In this document: positions 7,759-15,084 of the stretch, one piece after another | How the letters are laid out: the number at the start of each line of letters is the position of its first letter | Numbering within the stretch: position 1 is the stretch's first letter | Translations under genes and position numbers: made by a program | The notes under the pieces: generated by a model | Database searches by the model: none | What the model saw: the letters and a program-made list of their open reading frames with translations, nothing else | Told to the model about the DNA's origin: nothing | Origin: JAKQHY01 sp034429475 | GTDB taxonomy: Bacteria; Chloroflexota; Anaerolineae; B4-G1; SLSP01 | Reading direction: 5' to 3' | Length of the DNA: 25,578 bases | Assembly (NCBI GenBank): GCA_034429475.1 | Contig: DAOUGD010000177.1 | Location: 1 to 25,578 of the forward strand

Positions 7759-7783
7759 ATTATACACCGTCTGACATAGTCAG
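7759..7783 (-). promoter_or_regulatory. Putative promoter -10 and adjacent palindrome before the methyltransferase
   Basis: On the minus strand a perfect TATAAT (7764-7759) is followed by six bases and then ATG at 7752, the spacing expected if the transcript starts at or next to the start codon. No clear -35 box is seen. Immediately upstream is a perfect palindrome CTGAC-ATA-GTCAG (7771-7783), which would overlap polymerase contacts and could be an operator. It resembles the GAC/GTC half-sites of controller-protein boxes, but no controller gene is seen. Confidence 0.45.
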
Positions 7784-7802
7784 GGGCATTACACCCAACA
7801 AG

Positions 7803-8105
7803 CTACAAATCCAGCAATTCCAAGATGCTGCTTGCAACACACTTACGATAACTTTTATCAAACTTCACATCACTCACTTCGACTCTGCCCATAGTCTTCA
7901 AAGCAAGAGACGGCAGCATAGACCACGAGCCTTCAATCTGTTGTGTAGAAAGTTGTGGCATCAAATAGACCGTGTAAAAGCCCGAATAATCATCCTCACT
8001 CTCATTAAACGGCGAATCAAAAAGTAGAAACTGTTCCTGGTAATTCACAAGGAAAGCCCGTGGAATGTCGTAGAACTCTCGATAGATTATAGGCAAGTAT
8101 TCCAT
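7803..8105 (-). CDS. Hypothetical protein, 100 aa
   Basis: Soluble-looking and rich in aromatic and acidic residues (YREFYDIPRAF, FLLFDSPFNESEDDYSGFYTVYLMP). No signal peptide, membrane helix or helix-turn-helix pattern is seen, and I do not recognise the family. The ATG follows GAGGTG with good spacing. Low GC matches the restriction-modification genes, and it lies 50 bases upstream of the methyltransferase on the same strand, so it probably came with the island. It could be an accessory or a regulator of that system, or simply a host protein; nothing in the sequence decides this. A 7-bp inverted repeat lies just upstream. Confidence 0.65.
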   Translation of the reverse strand: MEYLPIIYREFYDIPRAFLVNYQEQFLLFDSPFNESEDDYSGFYTVYLMPQLSTQQIEGSWSMLPSLALKTMGRVEVSDVKFDKSYRKCVASSILELLDL

Positions 8106-8117
8106 AGTTGCACCTCA

Positions 8118-8141
8118 ATGTGTCAATCTCCTACGACACAT
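8118..8141. promoter_or_regulatory. Inverted repeat upstream of the 100-aa gene
   Basis: ATGTGTC (8118-8124) and GACACAT (8135-8141) form a perfect 7-bp inverted repeat with a 10-base spacer, 12 bases before the start codon on the minus strand. It could be an operator or a 5-prime leader hairpin. No partner is known. Confidence 0.35.
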
Positions 8142-8160
8142 CCGAGAATCTTTTTGGCAA

Positions 8161-9744
8161 TTAACCGGCAGCTTCGCCGCCCTTCAGCGTGAACACGGAC
8201 ACCGGCGCCTGTTTGCCGCGCACGTCCACCTGCCCAATGGCGACGTAGCTTTCCCGGTCGGCAAGCTGCTGGACGGTGGACTCGCTCATCAAGAGGGGAA
8301 CGCCCAGCTCTTTCGTCATCGTCTGCAAGCGGCTGGCAAGGTTGACGGTATCGCCGATGACGGTGTACTCCAACCGTTCCTCGCTGCCGACGTTGCCGGC
8401 CACCACCGCCCCGCTGGCGACGCCCACGCCAATGCGCAGCGTTGGCTCGCCGCGCGCCGTCTGGTCGGCGTTGAATGTGTCCAGCGCGGCCAGCATCCCC
8501 TGCGCGGCGCGGACGGCCTGCGCGGCGTGGTCGCGGGTGGGATTGAGCGGTGTGCCGAAGACCGCCAGCAGGCTGTCGCCGCCGAATTTGTTGATCAGTC
8601 CGCCCTCTGCGATCACTGCCTCGGACATAGCTTCGAAATAGCGGTTGAGCAACGCGATCAACGCTTCCGGCGCCATCTTTTCGGTCATCGAAGTGAATCC
8701 TCGAATGTCGGAGAACAGCACGCTCACTTCGGCCAACTGCCCGCCAAGTTCCGCGCCGTATTGGATGGCGTGCTCCGCCACTTCCGGTGTGACATAGAGG
8801 CTAAAGAGCGCGCGGACAACCTCCTCCTGCTTCAATCCTTTGACCATCGCGTTGAAGCCTTCGGCGAGCGCGCCAAATTCGTCGTTGGAGGTGATGGGCA
8901 TGAGGACTTCCAGGTTCCCTTGGCGGACGGTGTTCATGTGCGCCAACAAGTCTTCGACGGAGGTGATCAGGGAACGGCCCAGGGTCAGGGCCAGTGTCAA
9001 AGCGGAAAGGACGCCAATGCCCACAATGAAGAGTTCCAGGCGCAGCAACCTGGCCAGGTGAGCAGTCGGATCGGCGGCACTGACGAGAGCTTGCGCCTGG
9101 TTATACGCCACCACCGCCAACAAAAGCAGCGGCACGCCTTCCAACACAAACAACACCATCACCCGCCGCCGCACCGTCATCTGAAAAGTGCGGATGTGGG
9201 TGAGACTGCCCTCCGGGAAGAACAGGGGCAATTCCGCCATCCAGACGCGCTCGGTGATGAAGTAGACCAATGCGGCGGATACACCGCCAGAGAGTCCCGT
9301 CACGCTGAGGAACATCAGCAGGAATCCAATGAAGTTAAAGCCATCTGGCCGGATGCCGGATGAAATCCCCGACGTCAACCCGGCCAGCGTCCACATCGCC
9401 ACGGAAATGAGGGTGGCTTCTAACGGCGCCCGCAACGCCTTCCGCTGCACCACGAGGGAGGGCGGTGCGGTGGGCGGTTCAGGGCTGAGATACCACTCGT
9501 GTAGCGGTTTCTCCCGTCGGTTGCCCCAATGCGCGCCTAACACAAGCAGTCCGACAATGAGCAGTACCCACGCGAAGGAAAGTCCGCCGGTATTGGTGTC
9601 CACCCCTTGAGGCACGCTCCCCAGCACAAAGTAAAGTTCCGCCAAAAGGGCGCCGACGGCGTTGGCGAACAATGTGATCCAATTGGAGGTGCGGTTTACC
9701 CGCTGGCGGCGGGCCAATTCTTGCGGCCAGTTTGCAGCGTCCAT
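8161..9744 (-). CDS. Membrane-bound class III adenylate cyclase with HAMP domain
   Basis: 527 aa. About six membrane helices (between residues 20 and 257) are followed by a HAMP-like linker (about 256-310) and a class III cyclase domain (about 335-520). Metal-binding Asp346 (FSDIRGFT) and Asp390 (KFGGDS) are present, as are the adenine-specifying pair Lys386 and Thr461 (EYTVIGDTVNLASRL) and transition-state residues Asn468 and Arg472. The site therefore looks complete for making cAMP from ATP on the cytoplasmic side. The membrane and HAMP parts suggest control by an external or membrane signal. Its ATG comes 12 bases after the stop of the kinase gene, so RuvB, kinase and cyclase look like one transcription unit. 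Confidence 0.92.
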   Translation of the reverse strand: MDAANWPQELARRQRVNRTSNWITLFANAVGALLAELYFVLGSVPQGVDTNTGGLSFAWVLLIVGLLVLGAHWGNRREKPLHEWYLSPEPPTAPPSLVVQRKALRAPLEATLISVAMWTLAGLTSGISSGIRPDGFNFIGFLLMFLSVTGLSGGVSAALVYFITERVWMAELPLFFPEGSLTHIRTFQMTVRRRVMVLFVLEGVPLLLLAVVAYNQAQALVSAADPTAHLARLLRLELFIVGIGVLSALTLALTLGRSLITSVEDLLAHMNTVRQGNLEVLMPITSNDEFGALAEGFNAMVKGLKQEEVVRALFSLYVTPEVAEHAIQYGAELGGQLAEVSVLFSDIRGFTSMTEKMAPEALIALLNRYFEAMSEAVIAEGGLINKFGGDSLLAVFGTPLNPTRDHAAQAVRAAQGMLAALDTFNADQTARGEPTLRIGVGVASGAVVAGNVGSEERLEYTVIGDTVNLASRLQTMTKELGVPLLMSESTVQQLADRESYVAIGQVDVRGKQAPVSVFTLKGGEAAG

Positions 9745-9756
9745 AGCAGATCCATT

Positions 9757-11706
9757 TCAGCGCGGCTCGCGCAACTCAAAGTTATCAAATTCAAACAGGG
9801 CGTTTCCCGGCGTTGTAAGGGCCGCCGCCAGGCCGGCTTCCCCCTCGGCGAGTTGCGCATCCCCGGCCATAGCGACCTCGACAGCGTTAATAGAAAACGT
9901 AAACGTGATCCCCTGGCCGACGACGACCAGATGGTTGACCTCGCCCGCGCGGATGGCCGTCGTCTCGGTCCAATCAATCACCGGCGTCCAGGCGAACTCA
10001 TGCCACAAATTGAAGCGATAATAGCCGTTGTCGCGGATGCTGAACAGATAATAACTGCCCTCGGTGTGTCGGAACACCACCCCGTAGTCGGCATCTTCTG
10101 GCCCGCTGACGCGGCGGGCGTCCACTGCCAGGTAGAAGTCCTCGGCGCGCGCATCGTCCGGCGTACACCAGCGCGCGACACTATGGCGCGCGGTCACCCG
10201 CCAGCGATAGACGCCATCGGCGACCTCCCGCGCCAGGCTGCCCCATTCATCGGCGAACTCAGTGGCCGGCCAGTTGTTAGCGTTATCGTCAAACGTATCC
10301 ACCACCACCGGCGGCCAACCGGACGGCGCTGATGATGGCCGGGCGGCCGTGGCCGTCGGGATACGGGTGGGCGAGGAAGTGGGCAGAGGGGTGACGGTGG
10401 GAGAAAGCACACTTGGCGTCGGTCGCGGCGTGACAGAAGGCAGCGGCGGCGCAGCGGTTGGCGGCGCGGGCCCTCTCTGGAAGAGCCAGCGCGCGGCGAA
10501 GAAGCCGCCAACCAGCACCAGGGCGATGCCGCCGTACAACAGAGCGCGCGTCAACAGCGTGAAGTCCAAGCGCAGCGGGCGTTTGAGGCGGCGCGGCAGC
10601 AGCGCCGGCGCGTGAACTTCGGTGAAAGCGCGCCGGCGCTGCGTCCGGCGCAACAGGCCATGCACGCCCACCCCGCCGACCAGCAGGAGCGCGACCAGTC
10701 CCCATCCCCACAGCGGAATTCGCCCCCGGGCGAGCTGTTCGGGCCAGATCGCGCGCGCCTGCGCCAGGAGCAAGAGACACAGCGCCGTCAGGCTCAGTCC
10801 CAGGGCCGTCTGGATCAACCAGGAAGGGGCCTCGCGCTTAAGCATTAAAGCAGCCGGTTTGGCGTCCGGCGACACCAGCAACGGGCCATACTTCAGAGCA
10901 TTGAGCATCTCCTTCACGTTGCGGAAGCGCTGCTCGCGGCGGAGTTCCATTGCTCGCAGGATCAACGCCTGGTTTTGGGGCTTGATCTGAGGCCGCATCT
11001 CATACAACGAGGCAAACTTGAACGGGTCGGCCATCCGCTTGGCCGCCGAAGGGGGAACTTCGCCGGTCGCGGCGTAGTACAACACCGCGCCGACGCTGTA
11101 AATATCGGTGCGGGCGTCCGGCGCGCCGGGTTGCAGCCCGGCCACCTCCGGCGCGGCATACTCCACCGTCCCCATCACCTCGTTGGCGGCCCAGGTGCGT
11201 CGGTCGTGGGGATCCCACAAATCCGGCAGCCCAAAATCCACCAGGGTCACACTGCCATCTTTGCCCAGAATGATGTTCTGGGGCTTGATGTCGCGGTGGA
11301 CGCCGCCGAGGCTGTGGTAATAGTCCAGGGCCTCCAACAACTGTTCGGCCAGCGCCCAGACCTCATTTTCCGGCAGCGGCCCCTGGCGCGACACCCGGTC
11401 GGCCAGGCTTTCGCCCTCGACGAAGTCCACCACGAGGTAGGCGTTGCCGTTCTCCTCGAAGAAATCGAAGACGCGCACCAGCCGCCGGTGATGCAGGCGC
11501 GTCAACACGGTCGCTTCCCGCACGAATTGCTGGCGCAGCCGCGCCAACAGGTTAGGATCAATGTCAGGCTGGGGCGTCAACTCCTTGAGCTTGACGGCGA
11601 AATCGTAGCGGGTGTCCCACGCGCGATAGCTGGCCCCGGCGCCGCCCATGTCCAGCAGTCCTTCGATGCGGTAACGATTTTGCAAGATGGTGCCGCTGGT
11701 CAACAT
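9757..11706 (-). CDS. Membrane Ser/Thr protein kinase with extracytoplasmic C-terminal domain
   Basis: 649 aa. The N-terminal kinase domain (about residues 12-272) has Lys39 (FAVK), HRDIKPQN at 137-144 with catalytic Asp139, DFG at 157-159 and APE at 185-187, so it is probably active. The glycine loop is slightly altered (MGGAGASY, first Gly replaced by Asp19). Three hydrophobic helices follow (about 296-321, 332-352, 385-408), then a Pro/Thr/Ser linker (411-464). The C-terminal domain (about 466-649) begins VVDTFDDNANNW and ends FEFDNFELREPR, typical of LamG/DUF1080-like jelly-roll domains that bind sugars. After three helices this domain should face outward, so it may act as a sensor. Substrates are unknown. 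The start is 5 bases after the RuvB stop. Confidence 0.92.
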   Translation of the reverse strand: MLTSGTILQNRYRIEGLLDMGGAGASYRAWDTRYDFAVKLKELTPQPDIDPNLLARLRQQFVREATVLTRLHHRRLVRVFDFFEENGNAYLVVDFVEGESLADRVSRQGPLPENEVWALAEQLLEALDYYHSLGGVHRDIKPQNIILGKDGSVTLVDFGLPDLWDPHDRRTWAANEVMGTVEYAAPEVAGLQPGAPDARTDIYSVGAVLYYAATGEVPPSAAKRMADPFKFASLYEMRPQIKPQNQALILRAMELRREQRFRNVKEMLNALKYGPLLVSPDAKPAALMLKREAPSWLIQTALGLSLTALCLLLLAQARAIWPEQLARGRIPLWGWGLVALLLVGGVGVHGLLRRTQRRRAFTEVHAPALLPRRLKRPLRLDFTLLTRALLYGGIALVLVGGFFAARWLFQRGPAPPTAAPPLPSVTPRPTPSVLSPTVTPLPTSSPTRIPTATAARPSSAPSGWPPVVVDTFDDNANNWPATEFADEWGSLAREVADGVYRWRVTARHSVARWCTPDDARAEDFYLAVDARRVSGPEDADYGVVFRHTEGSYYLFSIRDNGYYRFNLWHEFAWTPVIDWTETTAIRAGEVNHLVVVGQGITFTFSINAVEVAMAGDAQLAEGEAGLAAALTTPGNALFEFDNFELREPR

Positions 11707-11711
11707 AGTCT

Positions 11712-12734
11712 TTAGAATAACGTACCCTGTTCGTTACGGGGATAGGGGATGTTAAGATGCGTGTAGGCTAACTGGGTCGCCATGCGCCCGCGTGGGGTGC
11801 GATCCAGAAAGCCCAGTTGCAGCAAATATGGTTCCACCACGTCCATAATGGTGTCGGCGGCTTCGCCGATGGACGCGGCAATGGTTTCCAGACCCACCGG
11901 CCCGCCGCCGAACTTCTCGATGATGGCGTGCAGCACCCGGCGATCCAGATCGTCCAGCCCGCAATGGTCCACCTCAAGCAGCGCCAATGCGTCGCCGGCG
12001 ATGGCGGCGTTGATGACGCCGTCGGCGCGCACCTGGGCGTAGTCGCGCACGCGCCGCAGCAGGCGCAGGGCCACACGCGGCGTGCCGCGTCCCCGGCGCG
12101 CGATCTCGGCGCGGCCCTCCGGCTCCAGCGGCACGTTCAAGGCGCGCGCCGCCCGCTCCACGATATATTCTAACGCCGCCTGATCGTAGAAGTCCAGCCG
12201 GTACGTCGCGCCGAAGCGGGTGCGCAGTGGCGCGGAGAGCAGCGCCAGCCGCGTCGTCGCGCCGACGACGGTGAAGTGCGGCAAGCTCAGGCGTACCGTC
12301 CGCGCGCCCGGCCCCTGCCCGATGACCAGATCGAGGGCGAAGTCCTCCATGGCCGGGTAGAGGATTTCCTCCACCACCTTGCCCAGGCGGTGGATTTCGT
12401 CAATGAAGAGGACTTCGTTCTCGTGCAAATTACTCAAGATGGCGGCCAGGTCGCCCGCGCGCTCGATGGAGGGGCCAGCAGTCACGCGGATGGGCGCGCC
12501 CATCTCGTTGGCGATGATGTGCGCCAGGGTCGTTTTCCCCAACCCCGGCGGGCCGTAGAACATCGTGTGCTCCAGCGGCTCTTTCCGTTGTTTGGCCGCC
12601 TCAATGAGGATGCGCAGATTCTCCCGCACCCGATCCTGGCCAATCAGGTCATCCAACCGCTGCGGGCGCAGCGTGCGATCCAGCGCAACCTCTTCCGGTT
12701 CCGCCTGGGGCGATAAGATTTGTCGTTCGGTCAT
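11712..12734 (-). CDS. ruvB: Holliday junction branch migration ATPase RuvB
   Basis: 340 aa, the usual length. RuvB forms hexameric rings that drive branch migration with RuvA before RuvC resolves the junction. Seen: the N-terminal LRPQRLDDLIGQ (22-33), Walker A GPPGLGKTT at 61-69, Walker B LFIDEIHRL at 109-117, GATTRLALLSAPLRTRFG with the sensor and arginine-finger region, and the C-terminal winged helix ending with LGFLDRTPRGRMATQLAYTHL. The ATG at 12734 is preceded by GGGAG. ruvA and ruvC are not in the window. It is the first gene of an apparent unit with a kinase and a cyclase. Alternative ATPase assignments are very unlikely. Confidence 0.98.
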   Translation of the reverse strand: MTERQILSPQAEPEEVALDRTLRPQRLDDLIGQDRVRENLRILIEAAKQRKEPLEHTMFYGPPGLGKTTLAHIIANEMGAPIRVTAGPSIERAGDLAAILSNLHENEVLFIDEIHRLGKVVEEILYPAMEDFALDLVIGQGPGARTVRLSLPHFTVVGATTRLALLSAPLRTRFGATYRLDFYDQAALEYIVERAARALNVPLEPEGRAEIARRGRGTPRVALRLLRRVRDYAQVRADGVINAAIAGDALALLEVDHCGLDDLDRRVLHAIIEKFGGGPVGLETIAASIGEAADTIMDVVEPYLLQLGFLDRTPRGRMATQLAYTHLNIPYPRNEQGTLF

Positions 12735-12754
12735 GACTTAGAACTCCCGTGTTG

Positions 12755-12876
12755 AAGTAGAAAGTAGGGAGTAAGGCGTAAGGGGTAGAAAACAGCCGGC
12801 TTCCTAACTCCTAACTCCTAACTCGCCACTCCGACTTATCTTCGCATGGTTTACGTAATTCGCAATTCGCCATTCG
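12755..12876. repeat. Period-7 repeat element, inverted arms plus AATTCGC units
   Basis: Purine-side units such as AAGTAGG, GAGTAAG and GCGTAAG (12755-12789) face CCTAACT units (12800-12831) and can pair with few mismatches. A second run of seven-base units (CGTAATT, CGCAATT, CGCCATT; about 12854-12876) abuts the stop codon of the GerMN gene. The element fills the gap between that gene and ruvB. Confidence 0.8.
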
Positions 12877-14130
12877 TCACGGCTCCAACAGGCCCGACTG
12901 CCCCTCGACGGTGATGACCACACGGTTGACGGTGGAGAATTGCAACAAAGTTTGCTCGATCTGTTGGCGAATCAGCAGCACGCGCGCGGCGCCGCCGTCG
13001 TGCGCCAGCAGTTCTTTGGAGAAGTCGGCGTAGGCCACGCCGTCCACGATCTTCAAATCCTTGAGGATCACCCGCTCCCCCCAACCCGCGCCGCGCTGTG
13101 GATAACGCAGCACTTCTTCCGGCGTGGGGATGGCGGTGGTGTAACCGGCTGCGTTGCCGGGGGTCGGCCCCCACAACAGCGCGTTGAGCGACGCCCGCCC
13201 AATCCCCAACGTGCGCGGGATGCGGAGGGGTTCGGCGACAATCTGCCCACCCACTTCCCAATAGACGTTGGTGCTCATCGTGTCGGCGTCGTAAGGATGC
13301 AAAATGACCAGCGGTTGATAGGCCAGGAGTTGCCCACTGGTGTTGTGAATGTGCAGGCTGGCCCTTTGGGTGTTGGGATGGGCGACCTGGGTCGCGGTGG
13401 GCCAATTCACGGTTGTGAGGATCAAGCCGCGCCCGTTGGCGTCGGCGATAACCGTCGCCGGCTGTGCAAATTGGATGGATTGTCCTGGCGGGTTGCCTTC
13501 CCAGCTCACGGTGATGTTGATAGCCTGCCCCGGCTGACCGACGCGCACTAACAAATGGAGGGGCAGGGTCACACGCGCCAACGGAGCCGGCGTCTCGACA
13601 TAGCCGCTGCTGCTGAACGTCACGGCGACGCTCGCACTGGCCCGCACCGCGCCATCTTGCGCGCTCAAGTCCAACACCTCCACGCGGCCCGCGCCGGGAA
13701 TGCCGCCGACCAGCAGCGAGGTCTCAAAGGACACCGGCCCTGGCGCGTTCCCCTGCACCATCACCGGCGTCTGGGCCGCCAACTGCCCGTACCCGTCGTA
13801 GACGCGCACCAGGAGCGTCGCTTCAAAGGGCATCAACGTCGCGCGCCCCCGCACAATGATCGGGTTACTCACGCTGCTGCCCGACGCCGGCGCATCCACC
13901 ACGATAGTCTGGACGATTGGCGTCCCCGTCGGCAGCGGCAACGCCGTCGCCGGCGGTACGGTAGGAGGAACGGGCGTCGCCGTAATGAGAATGGCCGTCG
14001 CCGGCAGCGTGGACGGCGCCGGCTGCGCTGTTCCGCCCGGCACAGGCGTAGGTTTCTCCCCGCGCCCGCCACAGGCCACCAGCGCCAATCCAAGGATCAC
14101 CATCATGATTTGCAAGGCTTTCCTGTTCAT
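12877..14130 (-). CDS. Lipoprotein with Gmad2 and GerMN domains
   Basis: 417 aa. A lipoprotein signal peptide is clear: MNRK, a hydrophobic core, then LVAC with Cys20 as the lipid site, and a Pro/Thr linker to about residue 72. A Gmad2 immunoglobulin-like domain (about 75-172) begins IVVDAPASGSSVSNPIIVRGRA. A middle beta-rich segment (about 180-280) follows. A GerMN domain occupies the last 130 residues (NVYWEVGG to VEGQSGLLEP) with the typical VAYADFSKEL core. The family is best known from Bacillus germination GerM, which acts at the septal cell wall during sporulation; here a role in the cell envelope is all that can be inferred. The ATG at 14130 has a strong AAAGGAGG site. Confidence 0.9.
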   Translation of the reverse strand: MNRKALQIMMVILGLALVACGGRGEKPTPVPGGTAQPAPSTLPATAILITATPVPPTVPPATALPLPTGTPIVQTIVVDAPASGSSVSNPIIVRGRATLMPFEATLLVRVYDGYGQLAAQTPVMVQGNAPGPVSFETSLLVGGIPGAGRVEVLDLSAQDGAVRASASVAVTFSSSGYVETPAPLARVTLPLHLLVRVGQPGQAINITVSWEGNPPGQSIQFAQPATVIADANGRGLILTTVNWPTATQVAHPNTQRASLHIHNTSGQLLAYQPLVILHPYDADTMSTNVYWEVGGQIVAEPLRIPRTLGIGRASLNALLWGPTPGNAAGYTTAIPTPEEVLRYPQRGAGWGERVILKDLKIVDGVAYADFSKELLAHDGGAARVLLIRQQIEQTLLQFSTVNRVVITVEGQSGLLEP

Positions 14131-14218
14131 CGAAACCTCCTTTTGAATGGACCGACTTCCTTATATGATCATAGCGCAAAATTTTTATAAGCGAAATTTT
14201 TCCGGTTTTTCGCAACAC

Positions 14219-14247
14219 TTGACAAAAACACCATAACGATCTAAAAT
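14219..14247 (+). promoter_or_regulatory. Sigma-70-type promoter, distal
   Basis: A perfect -35 TTGACA (14219-14224), a 17-base spacer and the -10 TAAAAT (14242-14247). Transcription would start near 14254 and give a leader of about 280 bases before the cyclic-nucleotide-binding gene. Confidence 0.6.
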
Positions 14248-14425
14248 AATATAAGTTATATATTAAGATTATTAACATATAAGTAAATAATTACAAGGTA
14301 AAAACCTCCCCATGAGTCTCTGAAGCGTGAAACGCGAGGCTTGCACAACAAAGTCATCACGCTGCACGAAGGGAAACGCTCCCAAAAACGTGTTTCAAAC
14401 TGGATTATCCGGTTCTATGGGGTTA

Positions 14426-14434
14426 TGCTATAAT
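14426..14434 (+). promoter_or_regulatory. Extended -10 promoter, proximal
   Basis: TGC-TATAAT is a perfect extended -10 (TG at 14426-14427, hexamer 14429-14434). The -35 region (TTATCC near 14405) is poor, as is common for extended -10 promoters. The leader to the gene would be about 95 bases. Confidence 0.55.
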
Positions 14435-14534
14435 CGAATTTGAAATGGATTTAAATAAATCCTCCCGACGTTTAATCCCTTACAATTGCGCGCCTTAGCG
14501 CGAGATCAAACCGTATTTGAAAGGAGAAGTTGCC

Positions 14535-14969
14535 ATGTCAGATTTAGAGAAAACCGTAGAGTTGTTGGAAAAAGTGCCGCTCTTCGCCGGCCTGAAAAAG
14601 CGCCAATTAACGACGTTGGCCCGCATTTTCATCGAACGCAAGTGCGATACGGGCGAAGTCATCGTCCCCCAGGGGCGGGACGGCTATGGCTTCTTCATCA
14701 TCACCAGTGGCGCGGCGGAGGCCGTTCTGGAACGCCCAGATGGGACGAAGGTGGTGGTGAACACCTTCAAGTCGCCCGACTTCTTTGGCGAGATGGCCTT
14801 GTTGGACGGCGGCCCGCGCACCGCCACGGTGGTGGCGACCGAAGAATGTCATTGCTTGATCCTGCCGCGCGAGAACTTCCTCGGCGCGATGCGGCGGGAC
14901 GGGGAAATGGCCGTCGCCATTATGGAAGAATTGGCGAAACGTTTCCGCCACGCCCTGAACACTTTGTAA
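14535..14969 (+). CDS. Stand-alone cyclic nucleotide-binding domain protein
   Basis: 144 aa, a single cNMP-binding domain of the CRP type with no DNA-binding or catalytic domain attached. The phosphate-binding cassette FFGEMALLDGGPRTA (83-97) keeps Gly85, Glu86 and Arg95, so binding of cAMP or cGMP is expected. The first lines LLEKVPLFAGLKKRQL are the usual N-terminal helical cap. An in-frame TTG at 14517 exists, but AAAGGAGAAG at 14520-14529 serves the ATG at 14535, which decides the start. It sits 115 bases before a cyclase-class giant protein and close to a cAMP-making operon, so it is probably a cytoplasmic receptor that signals by binding another protein. Its partner is unknown. Confidence 0.92.
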   Translation: MSDLEKTVELLEKVPLFAGLKKRQLTTLARIFIERKCDTGEVIVPQGRDGYGFFIITSGAAEAVLERPDGTKVVVNTFKSPDFFGEMALLDGGPRTATVVATEECHCLILPRENFLGAMRRDGEMAVAIMEELAKRFRHALNTL

Positions 14970-14982
14970 GAAAATTCCCCTA

Positions 14983-15050
14983 ACGCGGAGCGTGCCGCGT
15001 AAAACGTGAAACGTGATGGTCTTACGATAGTAACTTCACGTTTCACGTTT
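14983..15050. repeat. Two inverted repeats between CNB and cyclase genes
   Basis: ACGCGG (14983-14988) pairs with CCGCGT (14995-15000). Directly after it, AAACGTGAAACGTGA (15002-15016) is a perfect 15-base inverted match to 15036-15050, across a 19-base loop. Each 15-base arm is two units of a seven-base repeat (ACGTGAA). No T-run follows, so termination is doubtful. Confidence 0.8.
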
Positions 15051-15084
15051 CGAGACAAGCTCTTTTCTGAATTTTCAAGATAGT

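Larger units (their letters stand above)
14131..14534. other. Divergent AT-rich intergenic region
   Basis: 404 bases between the GerMN lipoprotein (minus) and the cyclic-nucleotide-binding gene (plus), with no convincing ORF. 14160-14300 is very AT-rich, unlike the rest of the window. 14308-14416 holds small stems: GCGT-GAA-ACGC, GGGA-loop-TCCC, and AACTGG-ATTAT-CCGGTT. Two plus-strand promoter candidates are listed separately. I did not recognise a known riboswitch or small RNA. Confidence 0.6.

Noticed and set aside
7803..8105. Controller (C) protein of the restriction-modification system
   Set aside because: Size is similar, but there is no helix-turn-helix pattern in the sequence.
14308..14420. 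Known riboswitch or tRNA-like RNA in the divergent region
   Set aside because: Small stems exist, but no cloverleaf and no motif of the c-di-GMP, c-di-AMP, TPP or cobalamin classes could be recognised by eye.
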